The notes under the pieces were generated by a model. It worked only from the letters and a program-made list of their open reading frames with translations, searched no databases and was not told where the DNA came from. This document shows, piece by piece, positions 32,166 to 41,245 of a stretch of DNA of 41,323 nucleotides. A program made the position numbers and the translations under genes. How positions within the stretch are numbered: the stretch's first letter is position 1; each line of letters starts with the position of its first letter. The DNA is from JAHCIE01 sp034431435 (GTDB lineage Bacteria > Chloroflexota > Anaerolineae > Epilineales > JAHCIE01), in assembly GCA_034431435.1 (NCBI GenBank), contig DAOUDG010000050.1, forward strand, positions 1-41,323. Direction: 5' to 3'.

Positions 32166-34664
32166 CTACGACCGAATCGTCCCACCCACCTCCACGCCCA
32201 GACGCTCGATGATGCGCTGGACCAGCGGGGCGATGTCGTCATCGCTGAGGGTGCGGTCGGCGGCCTGGAAGGTCAGGGCGTAGGCCAGACTCTTGCGGCC
32301 CGCGCCAATCTGGGGGCCGCGATACACATCAAACAGACTCAGGGCACGCAGTAGCTCGCCGCCAGCCCCGACGATGACACGACGCACATCAGCCTGAGTG
32401 ACGGCCTCATCGACGATTACCGCCAGGTCCATCTTGACCGGCGGTCGCGTGGGCAGCAGCACGTGCTGCGGTGTGGCCACGGCCTCGTCCACCAGGGCCT
32501 GGAAATCCAGGTCGGCCAGCAGGATGGGTGTGGCGGGCAGATCCGCGCTGCCCTGGGCGTTGAAGGCATCACGGGCCAGGGGGTGCAGCTCGCCCACGAT
32601 GCCCAGCGAGCGCCCACTCGGCAGGCTGACAACCGCCGTGCGCCCTGGATGGAAGGTTGGATTCTCGCGCTCCGGCGTCCAGGCCGCTTGAAGGCCGAGG
32701 CGCGCCAGCAACGTATCGACAATACCCTTGAGATCGAAGAAATCGAAGGCCGCCGCGTCGCCGCCGTCCCAACCGGGCGCGTGGCGTGGGCCGCTCAGGG
32801 CGATGGACAGGCGGCGCTGCTCGTGGGGCAGAAGCTCACCGGCCACGGGCAGGAACACCGGGCCGATCTCGAACAGGGCGAGGCGCTCGCGATAGCGGGC
32901 ATTGTTGGCGAGATTCTCCAGCGCGCTCGCCAGCAGGCTCTGGCGTAGCACAGCCCGGTCGGGGCGAATCGGGTTGGCGACGATCACGTAGGGGCGCGCG
33001 GCCACCACGGCCGCGGTGGCCGGAGTCAGAGACGCCTCGCGCTCCGGCGCGGTCATCATGTAGGCGATGGTCTCCTGGAGGCCCGACGCGACCAGCACGT
33101 CGCGGATGCGGTCCTCGACAACCTCGGCGGGGCGGTTGCGCTGCGGGGGCAGCTCGTCCGACAGCAGCGTCTCAGGAATCTTGTCGTAGCCCTCGATGCG
33201 GGCGACCTCCTCGAGCAGATCGTAGGACGTGGACACATCGAGGCGGTGGGGCGGGGCAACCGCGCGCACCCGCCAGACATCGGCGGCCTGACCGATGACC
33301 TGCACGTCGAACTCCAGGGCGCGCAGAATCTCGACCACACGCTCGGCGGCGATGTCCATGCCCAGGATGCGCCGCACGTCGGAGGTCGCCAGATCGACGA
33401 CGACGGTGGTCGCCGGGACCGGGTAGGCGTCGAGAATGCCCTGGGCAACGACGCCGCCCGCCAGCTCGCGCATCAACTCAGTCGCGCGGCCGGCGGCCTG
33501 GATGGGGAGGGCGGGGTGGATGCCGCGCCCGAAGCGGGACGAGGCCTCGCTGATGAGCTTGAGGGTGGCTGAGGTGCGGCGGGTGCTGATATTGTTGAAG
33601 TTGGCCGACTCTAGCAGGATGCGCGTTGTGTTGGGGCCAACCTCGGTCTCCTCGCCGCCCATGATGCCGGCGATGGCGACGGGACCGGCGGTGTCGCAGA
33701 TCAGAAGCATGTCGGGCGTCAGCTTGCGGCGCTGCCCATCGAGGGTGGTCATCTCCTCGCCAGGGTGGGCGCGGCGGACGATGATAGTCGGCGGCTGGCC
33801 CCCAGCGCGGGCGACGAGGCGGTCGTAGTCGAAAGCGTGCAGGGGCTGACCCAGCTCGAGCATGACATAGTTGGTGACATCGACGATGTTGCTGATAGGG
33901 CGCATGCCTGCCAGAGTCAGCCGCCGCTGCAACCACTGGGGCGAAGGGCCAATGGTGACGCCCTCGATAACCGTCGCGGTGTAGCGATTGCACAGGTCGG
34001 GGTCGTCGATGACGATGTGAGCCAGGCCCCCGACCGGCGGCCCCTCGGCGGTCATATCGGCGTTGGGGTAACGCAGTGGCTGACCGGTGATGGCCGCCAC
34101 CTCGCGCGCCGTGCCGAGGATGTTGGAGGCGCGGGTGAGATTGGGCGTCAGCTCGATGTCCAGCACGGTGTCGCCGAGGTAATCGGCCAGAGGCGCGCCG
34201 ACAGGGGCATCGGGCGGCAGGATGATGATGCCGGTGTGGTCGTCGGACAGACCGAGTTCCTTCTCGGACAGGACCATGCCCGCCGACTCGACGCCACGCA
34301 GTTTGGCAGGCTTGATGACCAGATAGCTGCCGTCGTCCTTGTGCCCGTCGATGACGCGCGCCCCCACGACAGCGAAGGGCACACGCTGGCCGCTGTCGCC
34401 CACCTTGAGGTTGGGCGCGCCGGTGACGACGGTCTGGGGAGCGGGGCCGCCGTAGTTGACGGTCGCCAGCACGAGGCGGTCGGCGTTGGGATGCCGGTCG
34501 ATGCGTACAATCTCGGCAACGAAAATCTTGTCGCGCTCCCAGTCCGCGCCAAGCCGCTCGATGTGGGCTACCTCTAGCCCGGCCATAGTGAGCCGGTAGG
34601 CCAGCTCATCCACGGGCAGAGTGATGTCCACGTAGTCCTTGAGCCAGGAGAGAGGTATCAACAT
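32166..34664 (-). CDS. pheT: Phenylalanyl-tRNA synthetase beta subunit
   Basis: 832 aa, normal length. It partners PheS in the (alpha-beta)2 enzyme that charges tRNA-Phe. The domains in order are a B1 start MLIPLSWLKDYVDI, the EMAP-type tRNA-binding domain (about 40-155, KIFVAEIVRIDRHPNADRLV), B3/B4 editing region (about 210-400, with GGEETEVGPNTTRILLESA), B5 (about 405-475), the class-II-like core (about 485-690), and the C-terminal anticodon-binding FDX-ACB domain (about 740-832, KMDLAVIVDEAVTQADVRRV). The start is ATG 34664 with GAGGAG upstream; upstream in-frame sequence lies in the pheS-pheT gap and is unlikely to code. The 88-base gap to pheS contains a 9-bp hairpin (AGCGTGGAG/CTCCACGCT). 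Confidence 0.95.
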   Translation of the reverse strand: MLIPLSWLKDYVDITLPVDELAYRLTMAGLEVAHIERLGADWERDKIFVAEIVRIDRHPNADRLVLATVNYGGPAPQTVVTGAPNLKVGDSGQRVPFAVVGARVIDGHKDDGSYLVIKPAKLRGVESAGMVLSEKELGLSDDHTGIIILPPDAPVGAPLADYLGDTVLDIELTPNLTRASNILGTAREVAAITGQPLRYPNADMTAEGPPVGGLAHIVIDDPDLCNRYTATVIEGVTIGPSPQWLQRRLTLAGMRPISNIVDVTNYVMLELGQPLHAFDYDRLVARAGGQPPTIIVRRAHPGEEMTTLDGQRRKLTPDMLLICDTAGPVAIAGIMGGEETEVGPNTTRILLESANFNNISTRRTSATLKLISEASSRFGRGIHPALPIQAAGRATELMRELAGGVVAQGILDAYPVPATTVVVDLATSDVRRILGMDIAAERVVEILRALEFDVQVIGQAADVWRVRAVAPPHRLDVSTSYDLLEEVARIEGYDKIPETLLSDELPPQRNRPAEVVEDRIRDVLVASGLQETIAYMMTAPEREASLTPATAAVVAARPYVIVANPIRPDRAVLRQSLLASALENLANNARYRERLALFEIGPVFLPVAGELLPHEQRRLSIALSGPRHAPGWDGGDAAAFDFFDLKGIVDTLLARLGLQAAWTPERENPTFHPGRTAVVSLPSGRSLGIVGELHPLARDAFNAQGSADLPATPILLADLDFQALVDEAVATPQHVLLPTRPPVKMDLAVIVDEAVTQADVRRVIVGAGGELLRALSLFDVYRGPQIGAGRKSLAYALTFQAADRTLSDDDIAPLVQRIIERLGVEVGGTIRS

Positions 34665-34752
34665 GGTCTTGCTCCTCAATGGAGTCGGGGTAAGCATGGA
34701 GCGTGGAGCGATTGCTAAGGTACTCCACGCTCTCCGCCCTCCACTCCACGTG

Positions 34753-35811
34753 CTAGCGATATTGTTCCAGGAAGCGCAGGTCGTTGCTGTAGAACAGGCG
34801 GATGTCATCGATGCGGTGCTTCAGGATGGCAGGCCGCTCGACACCCATGCCGAAGGCGAAGCCGCTATAGACATCGGGGTCGTAGCCGCCATTGCTCAGC
34901 ACGACAGGATGGACCATCCCTGCGCCGAGAATCTCCAGCCAGCCGCTGCGCTTGCAAATGGCGCAGCCCTGCCCACCGCACACGATACACTCTACGTCCA
35001 TCTCAACGCTCGGCTCGGTGAACGGGAAGTAGCTGGGTCGGAAGCGAACGGCATACTGCTCGCCGAAGAAACGGCGCGAGAAGTTAATGAGGGTACCCTT
35101 GAGATCGGCCATCGTGATGTGCTTGCCGACGGCCAGCCCTTCGACCTGGTGGAACTGCATCTCGGAGCGCACCGTGACCTGCTCGTAGCGGAAGACCAGG
35201 CCCGGCAGAATGATGCGTATCGGATTCGGGTACATCTCGCGCATGGCGTGGATCTGGCCGGGCGAGGTGTGGGTACGCAGCACGATGTCGCCACTGGCCT
35301 GACCGTTGCAGTCGGCGATGTAGAAGGTGTCCTGCATGTCGCGGGCCGGGTGATGCTTGGGCATGTTGAGCAGGCCGAAGTTGAGATCGTCCATCTCGAC
35401 CAGGCGGCTGCGGTACTCCTGGAAGCCCATCTCGGCATAGATGTCGCGAATTTCGCGCAGGGTCCGGGTAGTCAGGTGCAGGCCGCCGACGTCGGGCGCG
35501 CGGCCCGGCAGCGTCACGTCAACCGCCTCACCGGCCAGGGCTACGGACAGAGCCTCGTCCCTGAGGCGACTCTCGGCCTGAGCATAGGCCGCCTCCAGGG
35601 CCGCCTTGACGTCGTTGACGCGCTGACCGGCGGCGGGCCGCTCGGCAGGGGACAGTTGGCCCAGGCTCTTCATGGCCTCGGCCAGCCAGCCCTTGCGGCC
35701 CAGCGCGGCGTTCTTCCACGCCGCCAGGGCGGCCTCGTCGTGCGCCTCGGCCAGCCGCGCCAGCGCGTCGGCCCTGAGAGTGTCAAGCTCGTTGAGGGAA
35801 ATCACAGTCAT
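34753..35811 (-). CDS. pheS: Phenylalanyl-tRNA synthetase alpha subunit
   Basis: 352 aa catalytic subunit. The N-terminal coiled coil (about 1-90) includes LGRKGWLAEAMKSLG, and the class II core follows with motif 2 (LPGLVFRYEQVTVRSEMQFHQVEG region) and motif 3 (GFAFGMGVERPAIL). An insertion with four cysteines, CIVCGGQGCAIC, forms a probable zinc site in the core, a feature of some bacterial PheS proteins. The start is ATG 35811 with GGAGGTGTT upstream. Expression should depend on the T-box in its leader. An imperfect 15-bp inverted repeat (35849-35863 with 35890-35904) lies between the T-box terminator and the start. Confidence 0.95.
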   Translation of the reverse strand: MTVISLNELDTLRADALARLAEAHDEAALAAWKNAALGRKGWLAEAMKSLGQLSPAERPAAGQRVNDVKAALEAAYAQAESRLRDEALSVALAGEAVDVTLPGRAPDVGGLHLTTRTLREIRDIYAEMGFQEYRSRLVEMDDLNFGLLNMPKHHPARDMQDTFYIADCNGQASGDIVLRTHTSPGQIHAMREMYPNPIRIILPGLVFRYEQVTVRSEMQFHQVEGLAVGKHITMADLKGTLINFSRRFFGEQYAVRFRPSYFPFTEPSVEMDVECIVCGGQGCAICKRSGWLEILGAGMVHPVVLSNGGYDPDVYSGFAFGMGVERPAILKHRIDDIRLFYSNDLRFLEQYR

Positions 35812-35912
35812 AACACCTCCAGATAAGGAGTGGCTTCACTTCTGGCATGACCACCGACCACCGTGGACTTCCTACGACGTCAGACGACTCGGTGGTCGGT
35901 CGTCCGTCGGCC

Positions 35913-36211
35913 AAAACAAAAACGCCCCCGCCCCCCGTTGGGGACGAGAGCGTAAGCTCCCGCGGTACCACCCCGGTTGCCGCCGGTCGACCGGCGGCCG
36001 CTTGCTGACCATCGAGCGCTGCGGCCAGGCCGCGCGCTGAATAGCAGCCCCTATAACGGTGGGCCTCCGGGACGAACTACTGGGCGTGCGCCTTTCCCCC
36101 GTCCGGCTCAAGAGTGAACTTCGGCGCGCTGCCGCGGAGCGTGGTTCTCAGTCTGTGGCCACGCCTCCCTGTCCCGCTTTCCCGCGCCTACTCTCTCCGT
36201 CTCAGCCTGTG
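35913..36211 (-). ncRNA. T-box riboswitch leader of pheST, UUC (Phe) specifier
   Basis: The minus-strand leader shows the main T-box parts. Stem I base AGAG/CTCT pairs 36111-36114 with upstream sequence. A loop E reads AGTA opposite GAA (36122-36120). The specifier UUC (36118-36116) is followed by the conserved purine A. The antiterminator T-box element GGGGTGGTACCGCGG (35974-35960) has the bulge UGGU, which can pair with the ACCA end of tRNA-Phe. The intrinsic terminator stem (CGTCCCC with GGGGGCG) is followed by TTTTTGTTTT (35922-35913). Uncharged tRNA-Phe should favour read-through into pheS and pheT. Confidence 0.9.
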
Positions 36212-36217
36212 GTGGCA

Positions 36218-36246
36218 ATTATAGCCTCACCCCAGGCCAGGGTCAA
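36218..36246 (-). promoter_or_regulatory. Promoter of the pheST T-box transcript
   Basis: Minus-strand -35 TTGACC (36246-36241), 17-base spacer and perfect -10 TATAAT (36223-36218), directly ahead of the T-box leader. Confidence 0.8.
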
Positions 36247-36296
36247 GGCCCGAAAGACTGATGGAGACATCGTCCGTTGGCATGAGGCCCGCCGGC

Positions 36297-37679
36297 TCAG
36301 CAATCGACGACGTTCACGGCCAGGCCGCCGAGCGACGTTTCCTTGTACTTAGCCATCATATCAATACCAGTCTGGCGCATCGTTTCGATCACCCGGTCGA
36401 GGGGCACGAAATGCGCGCCGTCACCATACAGCACCGCGAGGCGCGCGGCATTGATGGCCTTCGCCGCGCCCATGGTGTTACGCTCGATACAGGGAACCTG
36501 CACCAGTCCCCCGATGGGGTCGCACGTCAGCCCCAGGTTGTGCTCCATGCCGATCTCGGCGGCGTTCTCGATCTGCTCATTGCTGCCGCCCATGACGGCC
36601 GCCATACCGGCGGCGGCCATCGAGCAGGCGACGCCCACCTCCCCCTGGCAACCCATCTCAGCGGCCGACAGCGAGGCATTCCGCTTGTACAACATGCCGA
36701 TGGCCGCCGCCGTCAGGAGAAAGGTTCGCACGCCCTCGGCATCGGCGTCGGGGAAGGAGCGCCGATAGTAGGCGAGGACAGCGGGGATGACACCGGCCGC
36801 GCCATTCGTAGGTGCGGTCACGACGCGGCCACCGGCGGCGTTCTCCTCGTTGACGGCCAGGGCGAAGAGACTCACCCAATCGAGCGCGGCCAGCGGATCG
36901 CCGGCGCGAGAGCGCGCCTGGAGGCTGCGGTAGATGATGGGGGCGCGGCGACGGACGCCCAGCCCGCCCGGCAGCACACCGTCGGCATGGCAGCCGCGCT
37001 CGATGGCCGCCTCCATCGTGGCCCAGATACGATCGAGGCCGCTGTCGGTCGCCTCGGCCGAGCGCCATGCCGCCTCGTTGGCGCGGACCACCCCTGCGAT
37101 GGACAGGCCGTTGCGCCTCCCTAGCGTGAGCAACTCGACGGCCGAGGTAAAGGGATACGGTAGAGGTCTGGGGGGGTCTGGCGCGCCTGCCTCGCCCGCG
37201 GCGGCCTCCGCCTCGCTGATGACGAAGCCTCCGCCAACCGAGTAGTAGACGGCCGACGTGACCAGCATCCCCACGGCGTCGAAGGCTGCAAAGCGCATAC
37301 CGTTAGGATGGCGCGGCAGGCTCTCGCGGCGGTGGAAGCGCAGGTCAGTCGCTTCGTGGAAGGTCACATCGCGACGGCCCGCCAGCGTCAGGACGTACTC
37401 GCCCCGCACCCGACCCACCAGCGCTTCTACAGCATCTGGATCAATGGTGTCCGGCTGCTGCCCCATCAGGCCCAACAGCACGGCCTTGTCGGTAGCGTGG
37501 CCGCGTCCCGTCAAGGCCAGCGAGCCATAGAGGTCAATCTGGAGGCGGGTAACGTGGGGTAGCCAGCCCTGGGCATCGAGGTCGCGAGCAAAGCGGAGCG
37601 CCGCCCACATGGGGCCGACGGTGTGGGAACTCGACGGCCCGATGCCAATCTTGAACAGGTCAAAGACGGAGAGACTCAT
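36297..37679 (-). CDS. sdaA: L-serine dehydratase, iron-sulfur type, single chain
   Basis: 460 aa. It deaminates L-serine to pyruvate and ammonia with a [4Fe-4S] cluster (EC 4.3.1.17). The N-terminal beta domain (about 1-160) has LFKIGIGPSSSHTVGPM and LYGSLALTGRGHATDKAVLLGL. The C-terminal alpha domain has VVTAPTNGAAGVIPAVLAYY, GCQGEVGVACSMAAAG, and EHNLGLTCDPIGGLVQVPCIERN, which provide the cluster cysteines. Both halves are in one chain, as in the E. coli-type enzyme. The start is ATG 37679, overlapping the zwf stop (ATGA), so the two are cotranslated. Its other in-frame start candidates lie inside zwf. Confidence 0.93.
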   Translation of the reverse strand: MSLSVFDLFKIGIGPSSSHTVGPMWAALRFARDLDAQGWLPHVTRLQIDLYGSLALTGRGHATDKAVLLGLMGQQPDTIDPDAVEALVGRVRGEYVLTLAGRRDVTFHEATDLRFHRRESLPRHPNGMRFAAFDAVGMLVTSAVYYSVGGGFVISEAEAAAGEAGAPDPPRPLPYPFTSAVELLTLGRRNGLSIAGVVRANEAAWRSAEATDSGLDRIWATMEAAIERGCHADGVLPGGLGVRRRAPIIYRSLQARSRAGDPLAALDWVSLFALAVNEENAAGGRVVTAPTNGAAGVIPAVLAYYRRSFPDADAEGVRTFLLTAAAIGMLYKRNASLSAAEMGCQGEVGVACSMAAAGMAAVMGGSNEQIENAAEIGMEHNLGLTCDPIGGLVQVPCIERNTMGAAKAINAARLAVLYGDGAHFVPLDRVIETMRQTGIDMMAKYKETSLGGLAVNVVDC

Positions 37680-39055
37680 GGGTGTTCCACGTGTGGGTTG
37701 TGCCAGCCGCCCGGGTCCGCCGCCAGGCCCTGGGCCTCGGCCGGTCCCCACGTGCCGGGTTCGTAGGGATGTAGCGGAGTGGCGGTGTCGAGAACCGCTT
37801 CGACGATCCTCCACTGGGCCAGCACGGCATCTTCGCGCACAAAGCGCGTCTGCACGCCATGCATGGCATCACTTAGCAACCCCTCGTAGGCGTCCACTTC
37901 GCCCAACGGGTCGGGTCGCCTGACCATGGATAGCTCGACGCTGTCGGTCTTGCCGTCCTGGCGGAAGTCTTTGACCTCGGCGCCGATGCTGATCGACACG
38001 AGCGGCCCAAGCCGGAAGCGAATGAAGTTGGGTCGGCCGGCTAGCGTGACGAGAGGTGGCGCCTTGAGGTTCACCCTGACCTGGGTCATCGTGATGGGTA
38101 GCTGCTTGCCGGCTCGAATCAAGAAGGGTACCCCGCGCCAACGCCACGACTCGATGCACAGGCGGACGGCGGCATAGGTCTCGACCTGCGACTCGGGCGC
38201 GACGCCTGGCTCATCACGGTAGCCACGGAACTGCCCGCGCACCACGTCCGAGGGTTGGAGGGGCACGACAGTGTGGAGCACCTTGACCTGCTCGTCCCGA
38301 ATCGCCTCCGCCTCCGAGATCGACCACGGCGGCTCCATCGCCAACAGGGTCACCACCTGGAGCAGATGGTTCTGGATGACGTCGCGGATTGCACCCGTCT
38401 CATCGTAGAACTTACCGCGTCCCTTGATGCCGAAGTTCTCGGCCATGGTGATCTCGATGCTGTCGATATAGTGATGGCTCCACATGGGTTCGAGAAACGT
38501 ATTGGCAAATCGGAAGTACATGATGTTCTCGACCGCATCCTTGCCGAGGTAGTGGTCGATGCGAAAGATAGCCGACTCGGGGAAGACCTGGTGGACGGTA
38601 TCGTTCAAGGCGGTGGCCGACGCGGTATTGTGGCCAAAGGGTTTCTCGATGACGACGCGCGCCCCGTCAGCGCAGTTGGACCGTCCCAACTCATTGATGA
38701 CCAGGGCGAACAGGCTTGGCGGAATGGCGAGGTAGTGGGTCGGGTGTTGGGCCGCGCCCAGCGTCTGGCGCAGTCGGTCGAACGTGGCGGGGTCAGTGTA
38801 GTCGCCATCGATGTATTGCAACAGGTCCATGAGCTTGCGGAAGGCAGGCTCGTCCTCGATGCCGTATTCGTCCACACTGGCCCGTGCCCGCTTGCGCAGA
38901 TCGTCCAGCGTCCAGTCCGACTTGGCGACGCCGATCACCGGCACGTCGAGGGCGCCGCGACTGACCATGTGGTGCAGGGCGGGAAAAATCTTCTTGTAGG
39001 CCAGGTCGCCGGTCGCACCGAAGAATACCAACGCATCGCTAACAGCGAGGGTCAT
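37676..39055 (-). CDS. zwf: Glucose-6-phosphate 1-dehydrogenase
   Basis: 459 aa. It oxidises glucose 6-phosphate with NADP or NAD to 6-phosphogluconolactone, the entry to the oxidative pentose phosphate pathway. The coenzyme-binding start is FFGATGDLAYKKIFPAL. EKPFG and the active-site segment RIDHYLGKDAVENI follow, then the C-terminal domain with VPFLIRAGKQLP. The C-terminal motif near RPDPLGEVDAYEGLLSDAM is typical of bacterial enzymes. The start is ATG 39055 with GGGAGGTGG upstream. Its substrate can be made by the polyphosphate glucokinase encoded at 6.9-7.6 kb. Confidence 0.95.
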   Translation of the reverse strand: MTLAVSDALVFFGATGDLAYKKIFPALHHMVSRGALDVPVIGVAKSDWTLDDLRKRARASVDEYGIEDEPAFRKLMDLLQYIDGDYTDPATFDRLRQTLGAAQHPTHYLAIPPSLFALVINELGRSNCADGARVVIEKPFGHNTASATALNDTVHQVFPESAIFRIDHYLGKDAVENIMYFRFANTFLEPMWSHHYIDSIEITMAENFGIKGRGKFYDETGAIRDVIQNHLLQVVTLLAMEPPWSISEAEAIRDEQVKVLHTVVPLQPSDVVRGQFRGYRDEPGVAPESQVETYAAVRLCIESWRWRGVPFLIRAGKQLPITMTQVRVNLKAPPLVTLAGRPNFIRFRLGPLVSISIGAEVKDFRQDGKTDSVELSMVRRPDPLGEVDAYEGLLSDAMHGVQTRFVREDAVLAQWRIVEAVLDTATPLHPYEPGTWGPAEAQGLAADPGGWHNPHVEHP

Positions 39056-39095
39056 GCCACCTCCCTCCCCACGCGAGTCATCCCATCAAGTATGC

Positions 39096-39129
39096 AACAA
39101 AACGCCGCCCCACGCAACGGAGGCGGCGT
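39096..39129 (-). terminator. Intrinsic terminator of the EtfD-like gene
   Basis: On the minus strand ACGCCGCC and GGCGGCGT (39129-39122 with 39109-39102) form an 8-bp stem followed by TTTTGTT, 22 bases after the stop codon. Confidence 0.75.
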
Positions 39130-39151
39130 CCTATTGGATGTCGAGCGGCTA

Positions 39152-41245
39152 TTACTTCATGCGCTCGGCGATAATCTCGGCGAAGTCCTTGACGGCAACG
39201 GTCTCCTCGACGCCCTTGACCTTTGCCGCGTCGTCCATCATCGTCATGCAGAAGGGGCACGCCGTGGCCACCATGCTGGGGTTGAGAGTCAGCGCCTCGT
39301 CCATGCGCAGGTGGTTGATGCGTTGCGCGGCGGGCACTTCCATCCAGATCTGGCCGCCACCGCCGCCGCAGCAGAAGCCCTTTTCGCGGTTGCGGGGCAT
39401 CTCCAGCAGTTGGGCGCCCGTGGCGGCCAGGGCCTCGCGCGGGGCCTCGAAGATGTTATTGTAGCGACCCAGGTAGCACGAGTCGTGGAAGGTGATCTGC
39501 TCCGCCAGCCCCGCGTCCAGAGGAATCTTCCCGGCCTTGATGAGATCGGCGATCACCTGGCTGTGGTGGACGACCTGAAAATCGCCGCCGAACTGGGGGT
39601 ACTCGTTCTTGATGGTGTTGAAGCAGTGCGGGCAGCCGGTCATGATGCGCTTGAACTGGTACTGCTGGAGGCCCTCGATGTTCTCCTTGGCCTGGGCCTG
39701 GTAGAGATACTCATTCCCCAGGCGGCGGGCCGGGTCGCCGTTGCAGCGTTCCTCCTGGAACAAGGCGAACGAGACGCCGGCCTGCTGGAGAATCTTGACG
39801 ATGGCGCGGGCGATCTTCTGGTTGCGGGCGTCGTAGGCCATGGAGCAGCCGACCCAGAACACCAGGTCCACCGGCTTGCCCGGCTTTAGGAACTCTACGC
39901 CCAGGTCGGCGGCCCAGGCGTGGCGCTCGGCCAGTGGGTAGCCCCAGGGGTTGCCGGTGCGCTCAATCATGGTCAACGCGCTCGCGCCGCCGCTGGGAAT
40001 CGCGCCTTCCGACATGGTGAGGTAGCGGCGCATGTCCACGATGTCGTCCACAATCTCGATGAAGACAGGACACTCGTAGATGCAGGCGGCGCAGGTGGTA
40101 CAGGCCCACAGTTCGTCCGGCTGGATGACATCGCCATGCAGTTGGGCTGGGCGCACATAGCCGTCGGCCTGGACCTGGAGAGGGGCGTGGCCGTTGCTGT
40201 GGCCATTGCCCGCGCCAGCCAGGGCCATGTCGGCCTGGTTGAGCGTCGGGATGCCCATTGCAAAGCCCAGCTTGACGATGACGTTCTTGGGCGACAGGGC
40301 CGCGCCGGAGGCCATCGCCGGGCAGACGGACTGGCAGCGGCCGCAGTAGGTACAGGCGTCGAAGCCGAGGCGCTGCTTCCAGGTGAAGTCCTCCAGCTTG
40401 CCCGCGCCGAAGCTCTCGACATCCTCGACAGGGATGGGGCGCAACGCGCCGCGCGGCCGCAGGTCGGTAAAGAAGATGTTGAGAGGCGAGGTGATGATGT
40501 GGAACAGGTTGGTGGCGGGCAGGGCGGCGATAAAGACGCCGACCAGGCCGAAGTGGGTCAACCAGGTCGTCAGGTGCAGGCCGCGCAGGAGCGGCTCACT
40601 GGCGCCCAGGGCTGTCCACAGCCCGGCTAGGGTGTTGCCGACGACGGAGTAGGCGGCCCACTCCGGGCGCTGCACCGCCAGTCGGAAGGACTCGATGAGC
40701 AGGCCGCTGAGGTTGATGCCAAACAGCAGCCACAGCGAGTAGGCGAAGGCGCGTTCGCTGCCGAGACGCGGGAAGCGCGCGCCGTAGCGGCGGTAGATAG
40801 CCAAGCCCAGCGCGATGACAAAGAACAGGCCCGCCAGGTCGAGGACGACCTTGTAGCCCTGGTAGAACCAGCCCTTGAGCAGCTTGAACTCCATCAGGGG
40901 CAGGGCGATGTCGGCGTCAATGGTCGCCAGAATGGTGCCAATGAACAGCGTGGCAAAGCCCCAGAAGATGGAGGCGTGCATCAGGCCGGAGTAGGGCTGG
41001 CGGTTGATGCGGTCCTGGCGGAAGCCATAGTTCAACAGCAGTCCCAGGCGTTCCGGCAGGCGGTCGAGCCTGAACTCGCCTTGGCCGCGCCGCCACAGGC
41101 GAATGCGCCAGAGCAGGCCGAGAATCAGGATGAGCGTCGCCAGGGCCATGGTCATGTACAGGCCAATTTGCGCCCAGGGGGGGATATTCCAAAAGATAGG
41201 GCGGCAGGGCATGCCGGGGGGGCAGAGTATTTCGAGGTCGTGCAC
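39152..41245 (-). CDS. Membrane-bound Fe-S oxidoreductase with CCG domains, EtfD-like
   Basis: 697 aa. The N-terminal third has about six membrane helices of the NarI-like cytochrome b type with histidines (for example in GLMHASIFWGFATLFIGTIL and HLTTWLTHFGLVGVFIAALP). Two [4Fe-4S] ferredoxin motifs follow, CTYCGRCQSVCP and CTTCAACIYECP, separated by a Gly/His-rich insertion. Two CCG (heterodisulfide-reductase-like) domains come next, the first with CNGDPARR in place of CCG and the second complete (DSCYLGRYN, FCCGGGGG, CPFC). This matches EtfD, the ETF:menaquinone oxidoreductase of fatty-acid oxidation (Rv0338c in mycobacteria). The start is GTG 41245 with AAGGAG upstream. The acyl-CoA dehydrogenase at the other end of the window supports this role; a general heterodisulfide reductase-related protein is the alternative. 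Confidence 0.85.
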   Translation of the reverse strand: MHDLEILCPPGMPCRPIFWNIPPWAQIGLYMTMALATLILILGLLWRIRLWRRGQGEFRLDRLPERLGLLLNYGFRQDRINRQPYSGLMHASIFWGFATLFIGTILATIDADIALPLMEFKLLKGWFYQGYKVVLDLAGLFFVIALGLAIYRRYGARFPRLGSERAFAYSLWLLFGINLSGLLIESFRLAVQRPEWAAYSVVGNTLAGLWTALGASEPLLRGLHLTTWLTHFGLVGVFIAALPATNLFHIITSPLNIFFTDLRPRGALRPIPVEDVESFGAGKLEDFTWKQRLGFDACTYCGRCQSVCPAMASGAALSPKNVIVKLGFAMGIPTLNQADMALAGAGNGHSNGHAPLQVQADGYVRPAQLHGDVIQPDELWACTTCAACIYECPVFIEIVDDIVDMRRYLTMSEGAIPSGGASALTMIERTGNPWGYPLAERHAWAADLGVEFLKPGKPVDLVFWVGCSMAYDARNQKIARAIVKILQQAGVSFALFQEERCNGDPARRLGNEYLYQAQAKENIEGLQQYQFKRIMTGCPHCFNTIKNEYPQFGGDFQVVHHSQVIADLIKAGKIPLDAGLAEQITFHDSCYLGRYNNIFEAPREALAATGAQLLEMPRNREKGFCCGGGGGQIWMEVPAAQRINHLRMDEALTLNPSMVATACPFCMTMMDDAAKVKGVEETVAVKDFAEIIAERMK

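Noticed and set aside
38255..39889. Long plus-strand frame across zwf and the EtfD-like gene
   Set aside because: It spans two unrelated minus-strand genes and their terminator and shows no domain; it arises from high GC content.
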